Source: Thermoplasmata archaeon
GTDB lineage: Archaea; Thermoplasmatota; Thermoplasmata; Thermoplasmatales; Thermoplasmataceae
Length of the DNA: 8,720 bases
Assembly: GCA_021835185.1 (NCBI GenBank)
Contig: JAKBQO010000054.1
Location: 1 to 8,720, forward strand
Reading direction: 5' to 3'
The notes under the pieces were generated by a model, which saw nothing but the letters and a program-made list of their open reading frames with translations, ran no database searches and was not told the origin of the DNA. Each line of letters opens with the position of its first letter. Position 1 is the first letter of the stretch. This document shows, in pieces, positions 1 through 5,533 of this stretch. The position numbers were made by a program, and so were the translations under genes.

Positions 1-1
1 C

Positions 2-775
2 AATGGAATTGATGAATTTTCTTTCAGAGGAATACTTGCAAAGAAACACCTTGAGCTTATAAAAGGCGAAACAGTTAACATGGAATACCCAAGAAGTTCG
101 CAGATTGTGCTTGAAGGTTATATAGACCCTTCTGAAACAAGGATTGAGGGGCCATTTGGGGACCATACAGGCTATTATTCACTTGAAGAAGCTTTTCCAG
201 TATTCCATGTAAAGAAAGTTGTACAGAAATTAGAACCGGTTTATTCCACCACAATAGTTGGGAAACTATGGCATGAGGATGTAAGGATTGGAAAAGCAAT
301 AGAAAAGATGTTTCTACCGTTAATTCAGATACAGATACCTGAAATTGTTGATATGAACATACCTGAAGAAACTGTAGTAAGCAACATGATAGTTGTATCA
401 ATTAAAAAAAGGTATCCCGGACAGGCTAAGAAGGTTATGTTTGCCATATGGGGCACCGGGCAGATGATGTTCACAAAAATTGTTGTTGTAGTTGATGATG
501 ATGTGGATGTACATGACATGAAACAGGTTATGTGGGCAATGACTACCAGAATCGATCCGGTTAACGATGTTTTTATGGTTCCAAATACCCCGACAGATTC
601 GCTTGACCACCCGGCAAGGCTATTTAACCTGGGTTCAAAGATGGGCATAGACGCAACAAAAAAATCACCAGCTGAAAATTATAACAGGCCGTGGCCAGAC
701 ACATTATCAATGACACCGGAAATAGAAAGAAAGGCAGATGAATTGCTCAAAAAGCTTGAACAGCCACATAACTGA
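2..775 (+). CDS. ubiD: UbiD-family prenyl-FMN-dependent decarboxylase, C-terminal part (5' end outside window)
   Basis: The frame is open from the left edge (N-G-I-D-E-F-S-F-R-G...), so the ATG at 80 is internal and only about 257 of the usual roughly 480 residues are seen. UbiD enzymes use prenylated FMN, made by UbiX, to decarboxylate aromatic or unsaturated acids. Visible family signatures are EGPFGDHTGYYS (146-181), which carries conserved acidic active-site residues, the block FPEIVD-like IPEIVDMNIPEE (about 341-370), and the C-terminal NLGSKMGIDATKK (about 628-664). These read very like the classical E. coli-type UbiD branch. No ubixX partner is in view. The gene ends tail-to-tail with the methyltransferase: TGA at 773-775 is directly followed by the opposing stop at 776-778. 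A T6 run at 785-790 could help terminate it. The substrate is not determinable; quinone-related or isoprenoid acids are possible. Confidence 0.9.
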   Translation, partial: NGIDEFSFRGILAKKHLELIKGETVNMEYPRSSQIVLEGYIDPSETRIEGPFGDHTGYYSLEEAFPVFHVKKVVQKLEPVYSTTIVGKLWHEDVRIGKAIEKMFLPLIQIQIPEIVDMNIPEETVVSNMIVVSIKKRYPGQAKKVMFAIWGTGQMMFTKIVVVVDDDVDVHDMKQVMWAMTTRIDPVNDVFMVPNTPTDSLDHPARLFNLGSKMGIDATKKSPAENYNRPWPDTLSMTPEIERKADELLKKLEQPHN

Positions 776-1366
776 TCAGGAAACTTTTTTGAATTTAAGT
801 GAGATAAACTCTCCAGAAGTATTTATTTCACGCTCATACCCATCGAAGTTCAATGATTCTGCGTATTTTTTTGAAATAGAATGTTTTCCGTGCAGTGACA
901 TGGAAGATTTGTAATACTCCTGCATAAATTCTATTATTAAAAATGTTCCATTATCGGCTAATTTTGAAAGTATGTACTTGATATTGCTATCTCTATCCTG
1001 CCAGTGGTGGAATGACAGTGTTGTATATATAAGGTCAAATTTATTGTCAAATGGAATATCCCTGCTGCTTCCGGGCTTGCATGATGCCTTTATGCCGGCT
1101 TTTTCAAAATTCTTCTGCTCCGCCTTTACCATATTTAATGATGGGTCTATGGCAAAAAACTCTGCATGGGGAAATTTTTGTGATACCATTAATGACAGTT
1201 TACCCGGGCCTGCACCGATATCCAGTATAGACGACGGTTCCATATCCTTCATTTCATCCAGGGCAAAGCTATATAATTTTTTTAAAAGCCTCCAGGCAAC
1301 ACGATTGTAAAACGACGTTGTGAAAAATCCGAACTTTTCTTCACCTTCCAGATAATAATCTTTCAT
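776..1366 (-). CDS. class I SAM-dependent methyltransferase
   Basis: This is a 196-residue Rossmann-fold methyltransferase. Motif I ILDIGAGPGK lies at residues 47-56 and binds SAM. The acidic residue ending strand 2 is D74 (FAIDPS), D103 in SRDIPFD probably contacts the adenine, and motif II/post-II is DLIYTTLSFHHW at 111-122. This arrangement fits the UbiE/small-molecule methyltransferase group (Methyltransf_11/25 type). The C-terminal third (from about residue 150) is short and variable, and it would set the substrate, which I cannot name. The ATG at 1366 is chosen because a TATA-like element lies about 27 nt upstream, consistent with a leaderless mRNA. It converges on the UbiD gene with no spacer, so proximity to ubiD does not imply a shared pathway. 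Confidence 0.88.
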   Translation of the reverse strand: MKDYYLEGEEKFGFFTTSFYNRVAWRLLKKLYSFALDEMKDMEPSSILDIGAGPGKLSLMVSQKFPHAEFFAIDPSLNMVKAEQKNFEKAGIKASCKPGSSRDIPFDNKFDLIYTTLSFHHWQDRDSNIKYILSKLADNGTFLIIEFMQEYYKSSMSLHGKHSISKKYAESLNFDGYEREINTSGEFISLKFKKVS

Positions 1367-1388
1367 GTTATGGTATTGTGAACAGGAA

Positions 1389-1397
1389 TTATAAATT
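1389..1397 (-). promoter_or_regulatory. TATA-like box of the methyltransferase gene
   Basis: On the minus strand this reads AATTTATAA, centred about 27 nt before the ATG at 1366. The spacing fits an archaeal TATA box driving a leaderless transcript. Confidence 0.55.
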
Positions 1398-1452
1398 TTC
1401 TTATTAGTGTTAATATATTATTATATATATTTTCTGAATAATTGTGGTTTTG

Positions 1453-1653
1453 TTATTTTGGTGTGCCATCGATTTCTACGTATTTGCATTTATCGCACAG
1501 CCACCCTACTGCCCTATAGGATACTGCACCTTCCACTATATCCTGAACGTATAACCGTTCCATAGGATAGTTTTCCTGTGTGCTGGACCTTCTTATCAAT
1601 CCCTTTTTAACCTGTATATGAGCCTCGGAGGGGCAGAACTTTACATCAGCCAT
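1453..1653 (-). CDS. small cysteine-containing protein, possible zinc-binding fold, function unknown
   Basis: I do not recognise this 66-residue protein. It has CPSEAH near the N-terminus (C7, H12) and a CDKC knuckle at 53-56, so C7/H12 plus C53/C56 could form one zinc site, as in a small zinc ribbon. The middle is basic then mixed (VKKGLIRRSSTQ, then an aromatic/hydrophobic stretch YVQDIVEGAVSYRAVGWL). There is no signal peptide or membrane segment. It is on the same strand as the methyltransferase but separated by about 86 nt that contain the latter's own TATA-like box, so the two are probably separate transcripts. The coding call rests on composition, cysteine pattern and a TATA-like stretch upstream. 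Confidence 0.7.
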   Translation of the reverse strand: MADVKFCPSEAHIQVKKGLIRRSSTQENYPMERLYVQDIVEGAVSYRAVGWLCDKCKYVEIDGTPK

Positions 1654-1676
1654 ATATATTCAATTATATATATTTG

Positions 1677-1692
1677 TATATTATATAAATTA
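1677..1692 (-). promoter_or_regulatory. TATA-like region of the small cysteine protein gene
   Basis: The + strand reads TATATTATATAAATTA; the TTATATAA core is about 31 nt before the ATG at 1653, which would give a very short leader. The surrounding DNA is so AT-rich that the exact box is uncertain. Confidence 0.4.
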
Positions 1693-1844
1693 TTCCACGA
1701 AGCTTTAATTCACTGCTAGCAATTCCAGGTATCTAAGCAGGGCATAGTGATAATATTAGAATGATTTGATGCTTTGTTTCAAAAAATTTGCAGATGAAAT
1801 TGGATAAGAGTGGTAAATAAGAGATACTCCAGCAAAATTAAATT

Positions 1845-2369
1845 ATGGATAGGCAATATACACAGGTGGATGCAATTATAATGGCTGGTGGGAAAGGCAG
1901 CAGGATGGGCACAGCGGAAAAAATGCTCCTGAAAGTAAATGGAGAGAAAGTTATTGATGCTATTATTAAAATCCTGCAAAATCTAAATTTTAACATAAGC
2001 CTTTGCATAAGTGAAAACACCAGATTTCTTGATGGGTATCATTCTTTAAGAACAATAATGGGGCAGGGCGATTATGCGCTTGACCTCAATTATGCCATAA
2101 AAACGTGCTCGTTGCCTGTATTAATTGTTCCGTCTGATGTTATAATCAAGCCTGATATGATACACGATTTCGTTACAAGCGCATCTTCCCTGGACACTGC
2201 AATTGCAACACTAATTGTTAATAATAAATTATCCGGAATTTCCATGTTTTTTAAAAAACCGGAAACAGGAAATCTCCCATATAAAAATATAGAGATATTA
2301 AGGGATGATTTTTTTAACCTTAATTGTCCTGATGACTACAAAAAAGCGTTACATAGATTTGAAAAATAG
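1845..2369 (+). CDS. cobY: probable adenosylcobinamide-phosphate guanylyltransferase (CobY), MobA-like NTP transferase fold
   Basis: CobY transfers GMP from GTP to adenosylcobinamide phosphate, giving AdoCbi-GDP in archaeal cobalamin nucleotide-loop assembly. The N-terminus has the nucleotide-binding loop AIIMAGGKGSRMG (residues 10-22) with E25-K26 after it, typical of the NTP-transferase fold. Further similarity to archaeal CobY is seen in GQGDYALDLNYAI (73-85), the strand-plus-acid motif VLIVPSDVI (92-100) and the closing FNLNCPDDYKKAL (157-169), which matches the family's FNINTxDDL ending. At 174 residues it is slightly shorter than the usual 190-200. MobA is the main alternative, but it lacks the DLNYAI-like segment. 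The ATG at 1845 puts the loop at the normal distance from the N-terminus. A weak TATA-like GTAAATAA lies about 28 nt upstream, implying a leaderless mRNA. No other cobalamin gene is in view. Confidence 0.75.
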   Translation: MDRQYTQVDAIIMAGGKGSRMGTAEKMLLKVNGEKVIDAIIKILQNLNFNISLCISENTRFLDGYHSLRTIMGQGDYALDLNYAIKTCSLPVLIVPSDVIIKPDMIHDFVTSASSLDTAIATLIVNNKLSGISMFFKKPETGNLPYKNIEILRDDFFNLNCPDDYKKALHRFEK

Positions 2370-2374
2370 CAAAA

Positions 2375-2384
2375 TTTTTTTAAC
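2375..2384 (+). promoter_or_regulatory. TATA-like box of the SRP RNA gene
   Basis: TTTTTTTAAC (centre about 2379) lies roughly 22-25 nt before the inferred 5' end of the SRP RNA, just after the cobY stop codon. Confidence 0.5.
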
Positions 2385-2400
2385 ATGTACACATTCGAGT

Positions 2401-2706
2401 ATTACTGGACTAGACCGGGGAGCTAGGCACTCCCTGTGACCCGTGCCGAAATGCGGGGGCGACTGTCTGGTGAGGGCAACCAGGCCTTTGGCAGTCTTCA
2501 TGAAATCGTAGAGTCTCTGTCCTTTTGGATCGGGGGTTTGCATATGCAACTTCAAAGGATGATGCATATACAATCTGTCGGGAAAACCCCGCCAGGCCCG
2601 GAAGGGAACACCGGTATTCCGAACCATCGATGCTGAGAGGGTGCGGGGAGGAGAGGAAGTGGAGGACGCTACCAAAACACCTGGTCTGAACCAGATGTGT
2701 CCAGTA
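2401..2706 (+). ncRNA. ffs: archaeal signal recognition particle (7S/SRP) RNA
   Basis: This is the RNA scaffold of SRP, which binds SRP19 and SRP54 and targets secretory and membrane proteins. The 5' Alu-like domain GGGGAGCTAGGC (2417-2428) is followed by the UGUNR U-turn motif TGTGA at 2435-2439. The helix 8 signature is at about 2592-2614: CCAGGCCC, the GGAA tetraloop (2600-2603), then GGGAACA. The ends pair to form helix 1: CTGG (2405-2408) with CCAG (2691-2694) and AGACC (2412-2416) with GGTCT (2683-2687) across a 3x3 internal loop. An alternative end-pairing is TACTGGAC (2403-2410) with GTCCAGTA (2699-2706). Exact ends are uncertain by several nt. The region is GC-rich against an AT-rich background, as expected for a structured RNA. 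Open frames crossing it on both strands are not genes. Confidence 0.93.
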
Positions 2707-2718
2707 TTATGGTTATTT

Positions 2719-3852
2719 ATGTATAAAATTATTCAGGACCCTGTAAATGGACCGGTAAAGATTGAGGGGCTCTTTAGCGAAATTGTGGATTCCCGCTACT
2801 TCCAGAGACTAAGATATATAAAACAACTTGGACTCTGCAACCTCGTATTCCCTGGCGCAAACCATACACGGTTTGAACACTCCGTCGGTGCAATGTTTAT
2901 GGCCCATGAGCTTTCAGAGAGCCTTGGAGTGAAAGATGAGATACCGGCAATTGCAGCCCTACTGCACGATATAGGCCACATGCCGTTTAGCCATGGGTTG
3001 GAAAATGAATTTTACGGGCTTTACGGAAAAGTGCATGAGGATATGACAAAGGATGTTATTCTGGGAAAGGGGCCATACGGTGATAGCACCATTCCTGATA
3101 TTCTTGAAAAATATGGATATAATCCCTGGGAAATAGCGGAAGTGGCAACAGGTTCTTCTAAAAAATATCCTTTGTTTTCAACAATGGTTAGCGGGCCAAT
3201 AGATGTGGATGAGATAGATTACCTCAGGAGGGATGCTTTATTCTGCGGGGTAACAATGGGACAGATCGATTATAAAAGGCTTTTCAATACATTAATTGTG
3301 GAAGGAACAGACCTGGTTGGAGTGGAAAAATCAATTCCGACGATAGAATCCATAATAATAACCAGGATATTGATGTTCAATACAGTTTATTTCCACAAAA
3401 CCTGTAGAATTGCACAGAAAATGCTTGGATATGCATATCTTGAAAATAATGAAAAGAACAGTGATGACATGAAAATGACAGATTACCAGTTCATTAATAA
3501 ACTGGAAAAGGGAAATTCTTCGGAACTGGTTAGAAGCATAATGAATCGCAATCTGTTCAAGGTTGCTTACAGGGGAGCCTACACAGAGGGAGCTGAGAAA
3601 AATATAAACTCACTGCTGCAGGATTTCCAGGAACATGAATATATTGTTGATATCATTCCGCCACTGTATTTTGCGGGCAGCAGCAGGATAAAAAATTATG
3701 CGAAAGTGTATTACAGGGGCAAAATGGAAAACATAAACAATGTGTCATCAATGGCAATGGCATTGTCAGGTGAGATGGAGAATAAGCAACTGATAGTGTC
3801 CGCTTCAGAAAAGTCATATGATAAAATAAGGAAATTATTAAAATGCATATGA
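2719..3852 (+). CDS. HD-domain phosphohydrolase, dGTPase/SAMHD1-like (COG1078 type)
   Basis: The protein of 377 residues matches the archaeal/bacterial SAMHD1-like HD family, metal-dependent (d)NTP triphosphohydrolases or related phosphohydrolases. The opening FSEIVDSRYFQRLRYIKQLG (19-38) and HTRFEHSVG (49-57) are diagnostic. The metal ligands are H54, H83-D84 in LLHDIGHMPFSH, and an aspartate in IDVDEIDYLRRD (161-172). The rest is alpha-helical with a C-terminal domain often seen in oligomeric members. The frame is open back to a GTG at 2641, but that lies inside the SRP RNA; the ATG at 2719 begins right at the usual family N-terminus (MYKIIQDPVNGPVKIEG). It starts about 12 nt after the SRP RNA 3' end and I see no TATA box at the expected distance, so it may depend on read-through from the SRP promoter. 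The substrate is not proven. Confidence 0.9.
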   Translation: MYKIIQDPVNGPVKIEGLFSEIVDSRYFQRLRYIKQLGLCNLVFPGANHTRFEHSVGAMFMAHELSESLGVKDEIPAIAALLHDIGHMPFSHGLENEFYGLYGKVHEDMTKDVILGKGPYGDSTIPDILEKYGYNPWEIAEVATGSSKKYPLFSTMVSGPIDVDEIDYLRRDALFCGVTMGQIDYKRLFNTLIVEGTDLVGVEKSIPTIESIIITRILMFNTVYFHKTCRIAQKMLGYAYLENNEKNSDDMKMTDYQFINKLEKGNSSELVRSIMNRNLFKVAYRGAYTEGAEKNINSLLQDFQEHEYIVDIIPPLYFAGSSRIKNYAKVYYRGKMENINNVSSMAMALSGEMENKQLIVSASEKSYDKIRKLLKCI

Positions 3853-3942
3853 TTTCCACAAAAAATTACATTTTCAGGCCTTTTAGAATATTTATGCTTA
3901 ATGTTTTATGAAATATGGCTCTTATAACCGTGTCATAGGTTT

Positions 3943-3958
3943 TCTTCAGGCATGAAGA
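3943..3958. repeat. small hairpin in the gap between the HD gene and the tRNA
   Basis: TCTTCA (3943-3948) pairs with TGAAGA (3953-3958) around the 4-nt loop GGCA. A competing pairing is GCTCTT (3918-3923) with AAGAGC (3955-3960). It lies about 90 nt after the HD gene stop codon and could be part of its 3' end. The rest of 3853-4038 shows no coding sequence or convincing C/D or H/ACA RNA. Confidence 0.35.
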
Positions 3959-4038
3959 GCGCAGCCAGTCTAAATGCAATCTTTATAGCTTTAAAAAAAC
4001 ACCGGAAAATTAATTCCATGCAACAACTCTTATAATTA

Positions 4039-4123
4039 TGCAGAGGACGGGATTTGAACCCGCGAACTCCTTCGAGACTAGACCCTTAATCTAGCGCCTT
4101 TGTCCTAACTCGGTAACCTCTGC
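4039..4123 (-). tRNA. tRNA-Leu, class II, literal anticodon AAG
   Basis: The cloverleaf reads on the minus strand. The acceptor GCAGAGG (4117-4123) pairs perfectly with CCTCTGC (4040-4046), with discriminator A73 at 4039 and no encoded CCA. The D-arm core GAGTTAGGACAAAGGCG closely follows archaeal tRNA-Leu. The anticodon stem is CTAGA/TCTAG with the 7-nt loop TTAAGGG. The variable arm is 14 nt (CTC-GAAG-GAG), and the T-arm is GCGGG-TTCAAAT-CCCGT. The long variable arm and A73 point to leucine rather than serine. The literal anticodon at 4085-4087 is AAG, which would read CUU codons; archaea normally use GAG for this box. Position 10 is A instead of the near-universal G, leaving an A10-C25 mismatch. 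A TATA-like box lies about 23 nt upstream. Confidence 0.85.
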
Positions 4124-4141
4124 CCTTGGGTATTATTTTTA

Positions 4142-4151
4142 GATATATTAA
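4142..4151 (-). promoter_or_regulatory. TATA-like box of the tRNA gene
   Basis: The minus strand reads TTAATATATC, about 23 nt upstream of the mature tRNA 5' end at 4123. This would allow a very short leader to be removed by RNase P. Confidence 0.5.
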
Positions 4152-4320
4152 CTTTAATCAAATTTTCATTAAAAAGCCGATACCATTTATATCCGGATTG
4201 GGTTTCTATGTACACACTGTCATGAATAATAGTACGTTTCACAATTAATATGTATGTGCCACTACCATATAATTTTGTAATTAACAACTTTATGAATTAG
4301 TCAATATATACTGTATTCAG

Positions 4321-4356
4321 ATTTATTCCAATTATACAGGCACAGCGGGAATAAAT
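4321..4356. terminator. stem-loop downstream of the secreted-protein/membrane-protein operon
   Basis: ATTTATTCC (4321-4329) and GGAATAAAT (4348-4356) are perfect 9-bp inverted repeats around an 18-nt loop, extendable by a G-T and an A-T pair. It lies about 33 nt after the stop codon of the small membrane protein in the direction of transcription, so a 3'-UTR or termination structure is likely. The role is inferred. Confidence 0.4.
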
Positions 4357-4378
4357 TTAAACAATTTAGGTTGAAAAT

Positions 4379-4392
4379 GTAGTTTAAACTAC
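4379..4392. repeat. 14-bp perfect palindrome over the stop codon of the small membrane protein
   Basis: GTAGTTTAAACTAC is its own reverse complement and includes the TAG stop (4389-4391). Imperfect symmetry continues on both sides. As RNA it could form a short hairpin GTAGT-TTAA-ACTAC; as DNA it could be a protein site. Chance is possible. Confidence 0.4.
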
Positions 4393-4604
4393 TTTCTCAT
4401 TATACGGTATAACACAGCCAGTGCCACGCTAATTGTCAATATCCACCGATTTATAGTAAGAATTGATACATATTTGCCAGCGTCTCCCATATAAATCAAA
4501 TAAAAATATACAAAGAGGGATATAAATCCATAAATAAGTAGAACATAATAAATAATTCTAATGCTTAACGGTAAATTTTTAAATGGTTCTAAATGTCTAT
4601 TCAT
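4389..4604 (-). CDS. small two-helix membrane protein, candidate immunity protein of the upstream gene
   Basis: I do not recognise the family of this 71-residue protein. It has two hydrophobic segments, about 15-38 (SIRIIYYVLLIYGFISLFVYFYLI span) and 50-66 (around TINRWILTISVALAVLY). They are linked by a short polar loop (MGDAGKYVS), with basic residues at both ends (MNRHLEPFK, YRIMRK), so both termini may be cytoplasmic. The frame extends 5' to 4706, but the ATG at 4604 is preferred: it lies 10 nt after the stop of the upstream gene and is preceded by AAGGT with a 7-nt gap, a plausible ribosome-binding site for a downstream operon gene, whereas longer versions overlap that gene. Co-transcription with a secreted protein carrying a hydrophobic Gly/Ala-rich C-terminus suggests self-protection, but an accessory membrane partner is also possible. 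Confidence 0.75.
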   Translation of the reverse strand: MNRHLEPFKNLPLSIRIIYYVLLIYGFISLFVYFYLIYMGDAGKYVSILTINRWILTISVALAVLYRIMRK

Positions 4605-4614
4605 ATTATTTACC

Positions 4615-5346
4615 TTAATAACCGTACGGGACGGGATTACAACCAACTTCTGGATGGGCAAAAATATTTGTCCCCATCCAAGCTCCATTACCGCATTTAT
4701 GTGCAAGGTCGGATAATCCTATAGCTCCTAACCCCATAATTATTGATGCGACAGTAGGTATTGCGGCTATTGCAGCACCTATCCCACTGAATCCAGTAAT
4801 AAGTGCGATTATAGATGATACAGCATTTCCCGCATTTAATGCTGTCACTATTTCGCAAAGTTCGGAGTGTGAAAAGCTTATCGCCCAGCCATCCCATCCT
4901 ACACTGAACTTCGCATCTCCTGGTGAATAGGTAGCAGCTATACTTGCCTCAGTATGATTGGTCATATTGCTGGTATTTACTGCACCCGTTGTATTGTTTT
5001 CATTAACATTGTGGGAATAAAATGAGAAATTTCCATCGTTAAATGCTATGATATTAACTCTTCCTGCCTGAATATTGTTCTGATAAATAACCCACGATGA
5101 TAATGAACCGTTTATGAAAGTTGAGATCATAAACCCATCGCGTAATTTTACTGTGTTTATTGTTATATTTGGATGATTTAAAAGCAAATATGGAGTAGCC
5201 TGATTATTCAATTGATATGCTTTACCCTGCTGTGGTATTGCTATACTGCTTTGAGCTGTATGCATATTATCTGCCGCAGGAATAAATGCGAGCATTACAA
5301 ATATTGCTGCCATTAATACACCTATTATTACCTTCTTTTTATTCAC
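4615..5346 (-). CDS. secreted protein with Gly/Ala-rich hydrophobic C-terminal domain, candidate archaeocin (bacteriocin-like) precursor
   Basis: The protein is 243 residues and its family is not recognised. The N-terminus is a clear signal peptide: MNKKK, a hydrophobic core at 6-23, and likely cleavage after about residue 25-31. Residues 32-150 are polar, beta-prone and Asn/Thr-rich, with about eight N-glycosylation sequons (N60, N79, N106, N117, N118, N124, N127, N130), as expected outside an archaeal cell. A different C-terminal module begins near WDGWAISFSHSELC (151-164). Two hydrophobic Gly/Ala/Ile-rich helices (about 168-212) follow, then CGNGAWMG (218-225) and a short tail ending GCNPVPYGY. 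The only cysteines are C164, C218 and C236. A cysteine-bracketed, membrane-active-looking C-terminus plus a downstream two-helix membrane protein resembles a bacteriocin precursor with immunity gene. Toxin activity is inference; an S-layer-associated protein is the alternative. The start codon is GTG, with a TATA box about 26 nt upstream. Confidence 0.85.
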   Translation of the reverse strand: MNKKKVIIGVLMAAIFVMLAFIPAADNMHTAQSSIAIPQQGKAYQLNNQATPYLLLNHPNITINTVKLRDGFMISTFINGSLSSWVIYQNNIQAGRVNIIAFNDGNFSFYSHNVNENNTTGAVNTSNMTNHTEASIAATYSPGDAKFSVGWDGWAISFSHSELCEIVTALNAGNAVSSIIALITGFSGIGAAIAAIPTVASIIMGLGAIGLSDLAHKCGNGAWMGTNIFAHPEVGCNPVPYGY

Positions 5347-5363
5347 AATGATATTAATACATG

Positions 5364-5379
5364 AATATATATATATATT
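5364..5379 (-). promoter_or_regulatory. TATA box of the secreted-protein operon
   Basis: An alternating ATATATATATAT run is centred about 26 nt upstream of the GTG at 5346. The spacing fits a leaderless archaeal transcript and supports the GTG as the true start. Confidence 0.55.
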
Positions 5380-5399
5380 ACGATGATAGTATTAGTAAA

Positions 5400-5417
5400 T
5401 AATTTATTAATAAATTA
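5400..5417. repeat. 18-bp perfect AT palindrome
   Basis: TAATTTATTAATAAATTA equals its own reverse complement. It sits just upstream of the TATA box of the secreted-protein operon, where an archaeal regulator could bind. In DNA this AT-rich, chance symmetry is not negligible. Confidence 0.45.
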
Positions 5418-5533
5418 AATTTATATATTACTTATTTGAAATTAATGAAAAAACATTGAAATAGTTATCTAAAAATATAATATTGACCCTATTTTAATAT
5501 AAATTCTTTAATTATTTAAAATGTATTGCATAA

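Noticed and set aside
2349..2675. Open frames on both strands across the SRP RNA
   Set aside because: The structured GC-rich RNA explains the lack of stop codons; the peptides look like no protein.
2641..2718. N-terminal extension of the HD protein from a GTG
   Set aside because: It lies inside the SRP RNA, and its residues do not resemble the family, whose normal N-terminus starts at the ATG at 2719.
3853..4038. Attachment-site remnant or small RNA next to the tRNA 3' end
   Set aside because: I found no repeated tRNA 3' segment and no integrase, and the short hairpin alone is not enough to call an RNA gene.
4105..4287. 60-codon open frame on the minus strand upstream of the tRNA gene
   Set aside because: It starts with TTG and runs through the tRNA promoter into the 5' part of the tRNA on the same strand. 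The peptide looks protein-like in places, so a decayed gene cannot be excluded, but nothing positive supports it.
4605..4706. Longer start for the small membrane protein
   Set aside because: It would overlap the end of the secreted-protein gene by about 90 nt and adds residues unlike the rest. The ATG at 4604 has a ribosome-binding-like AAGGT and ideal operon spacing.
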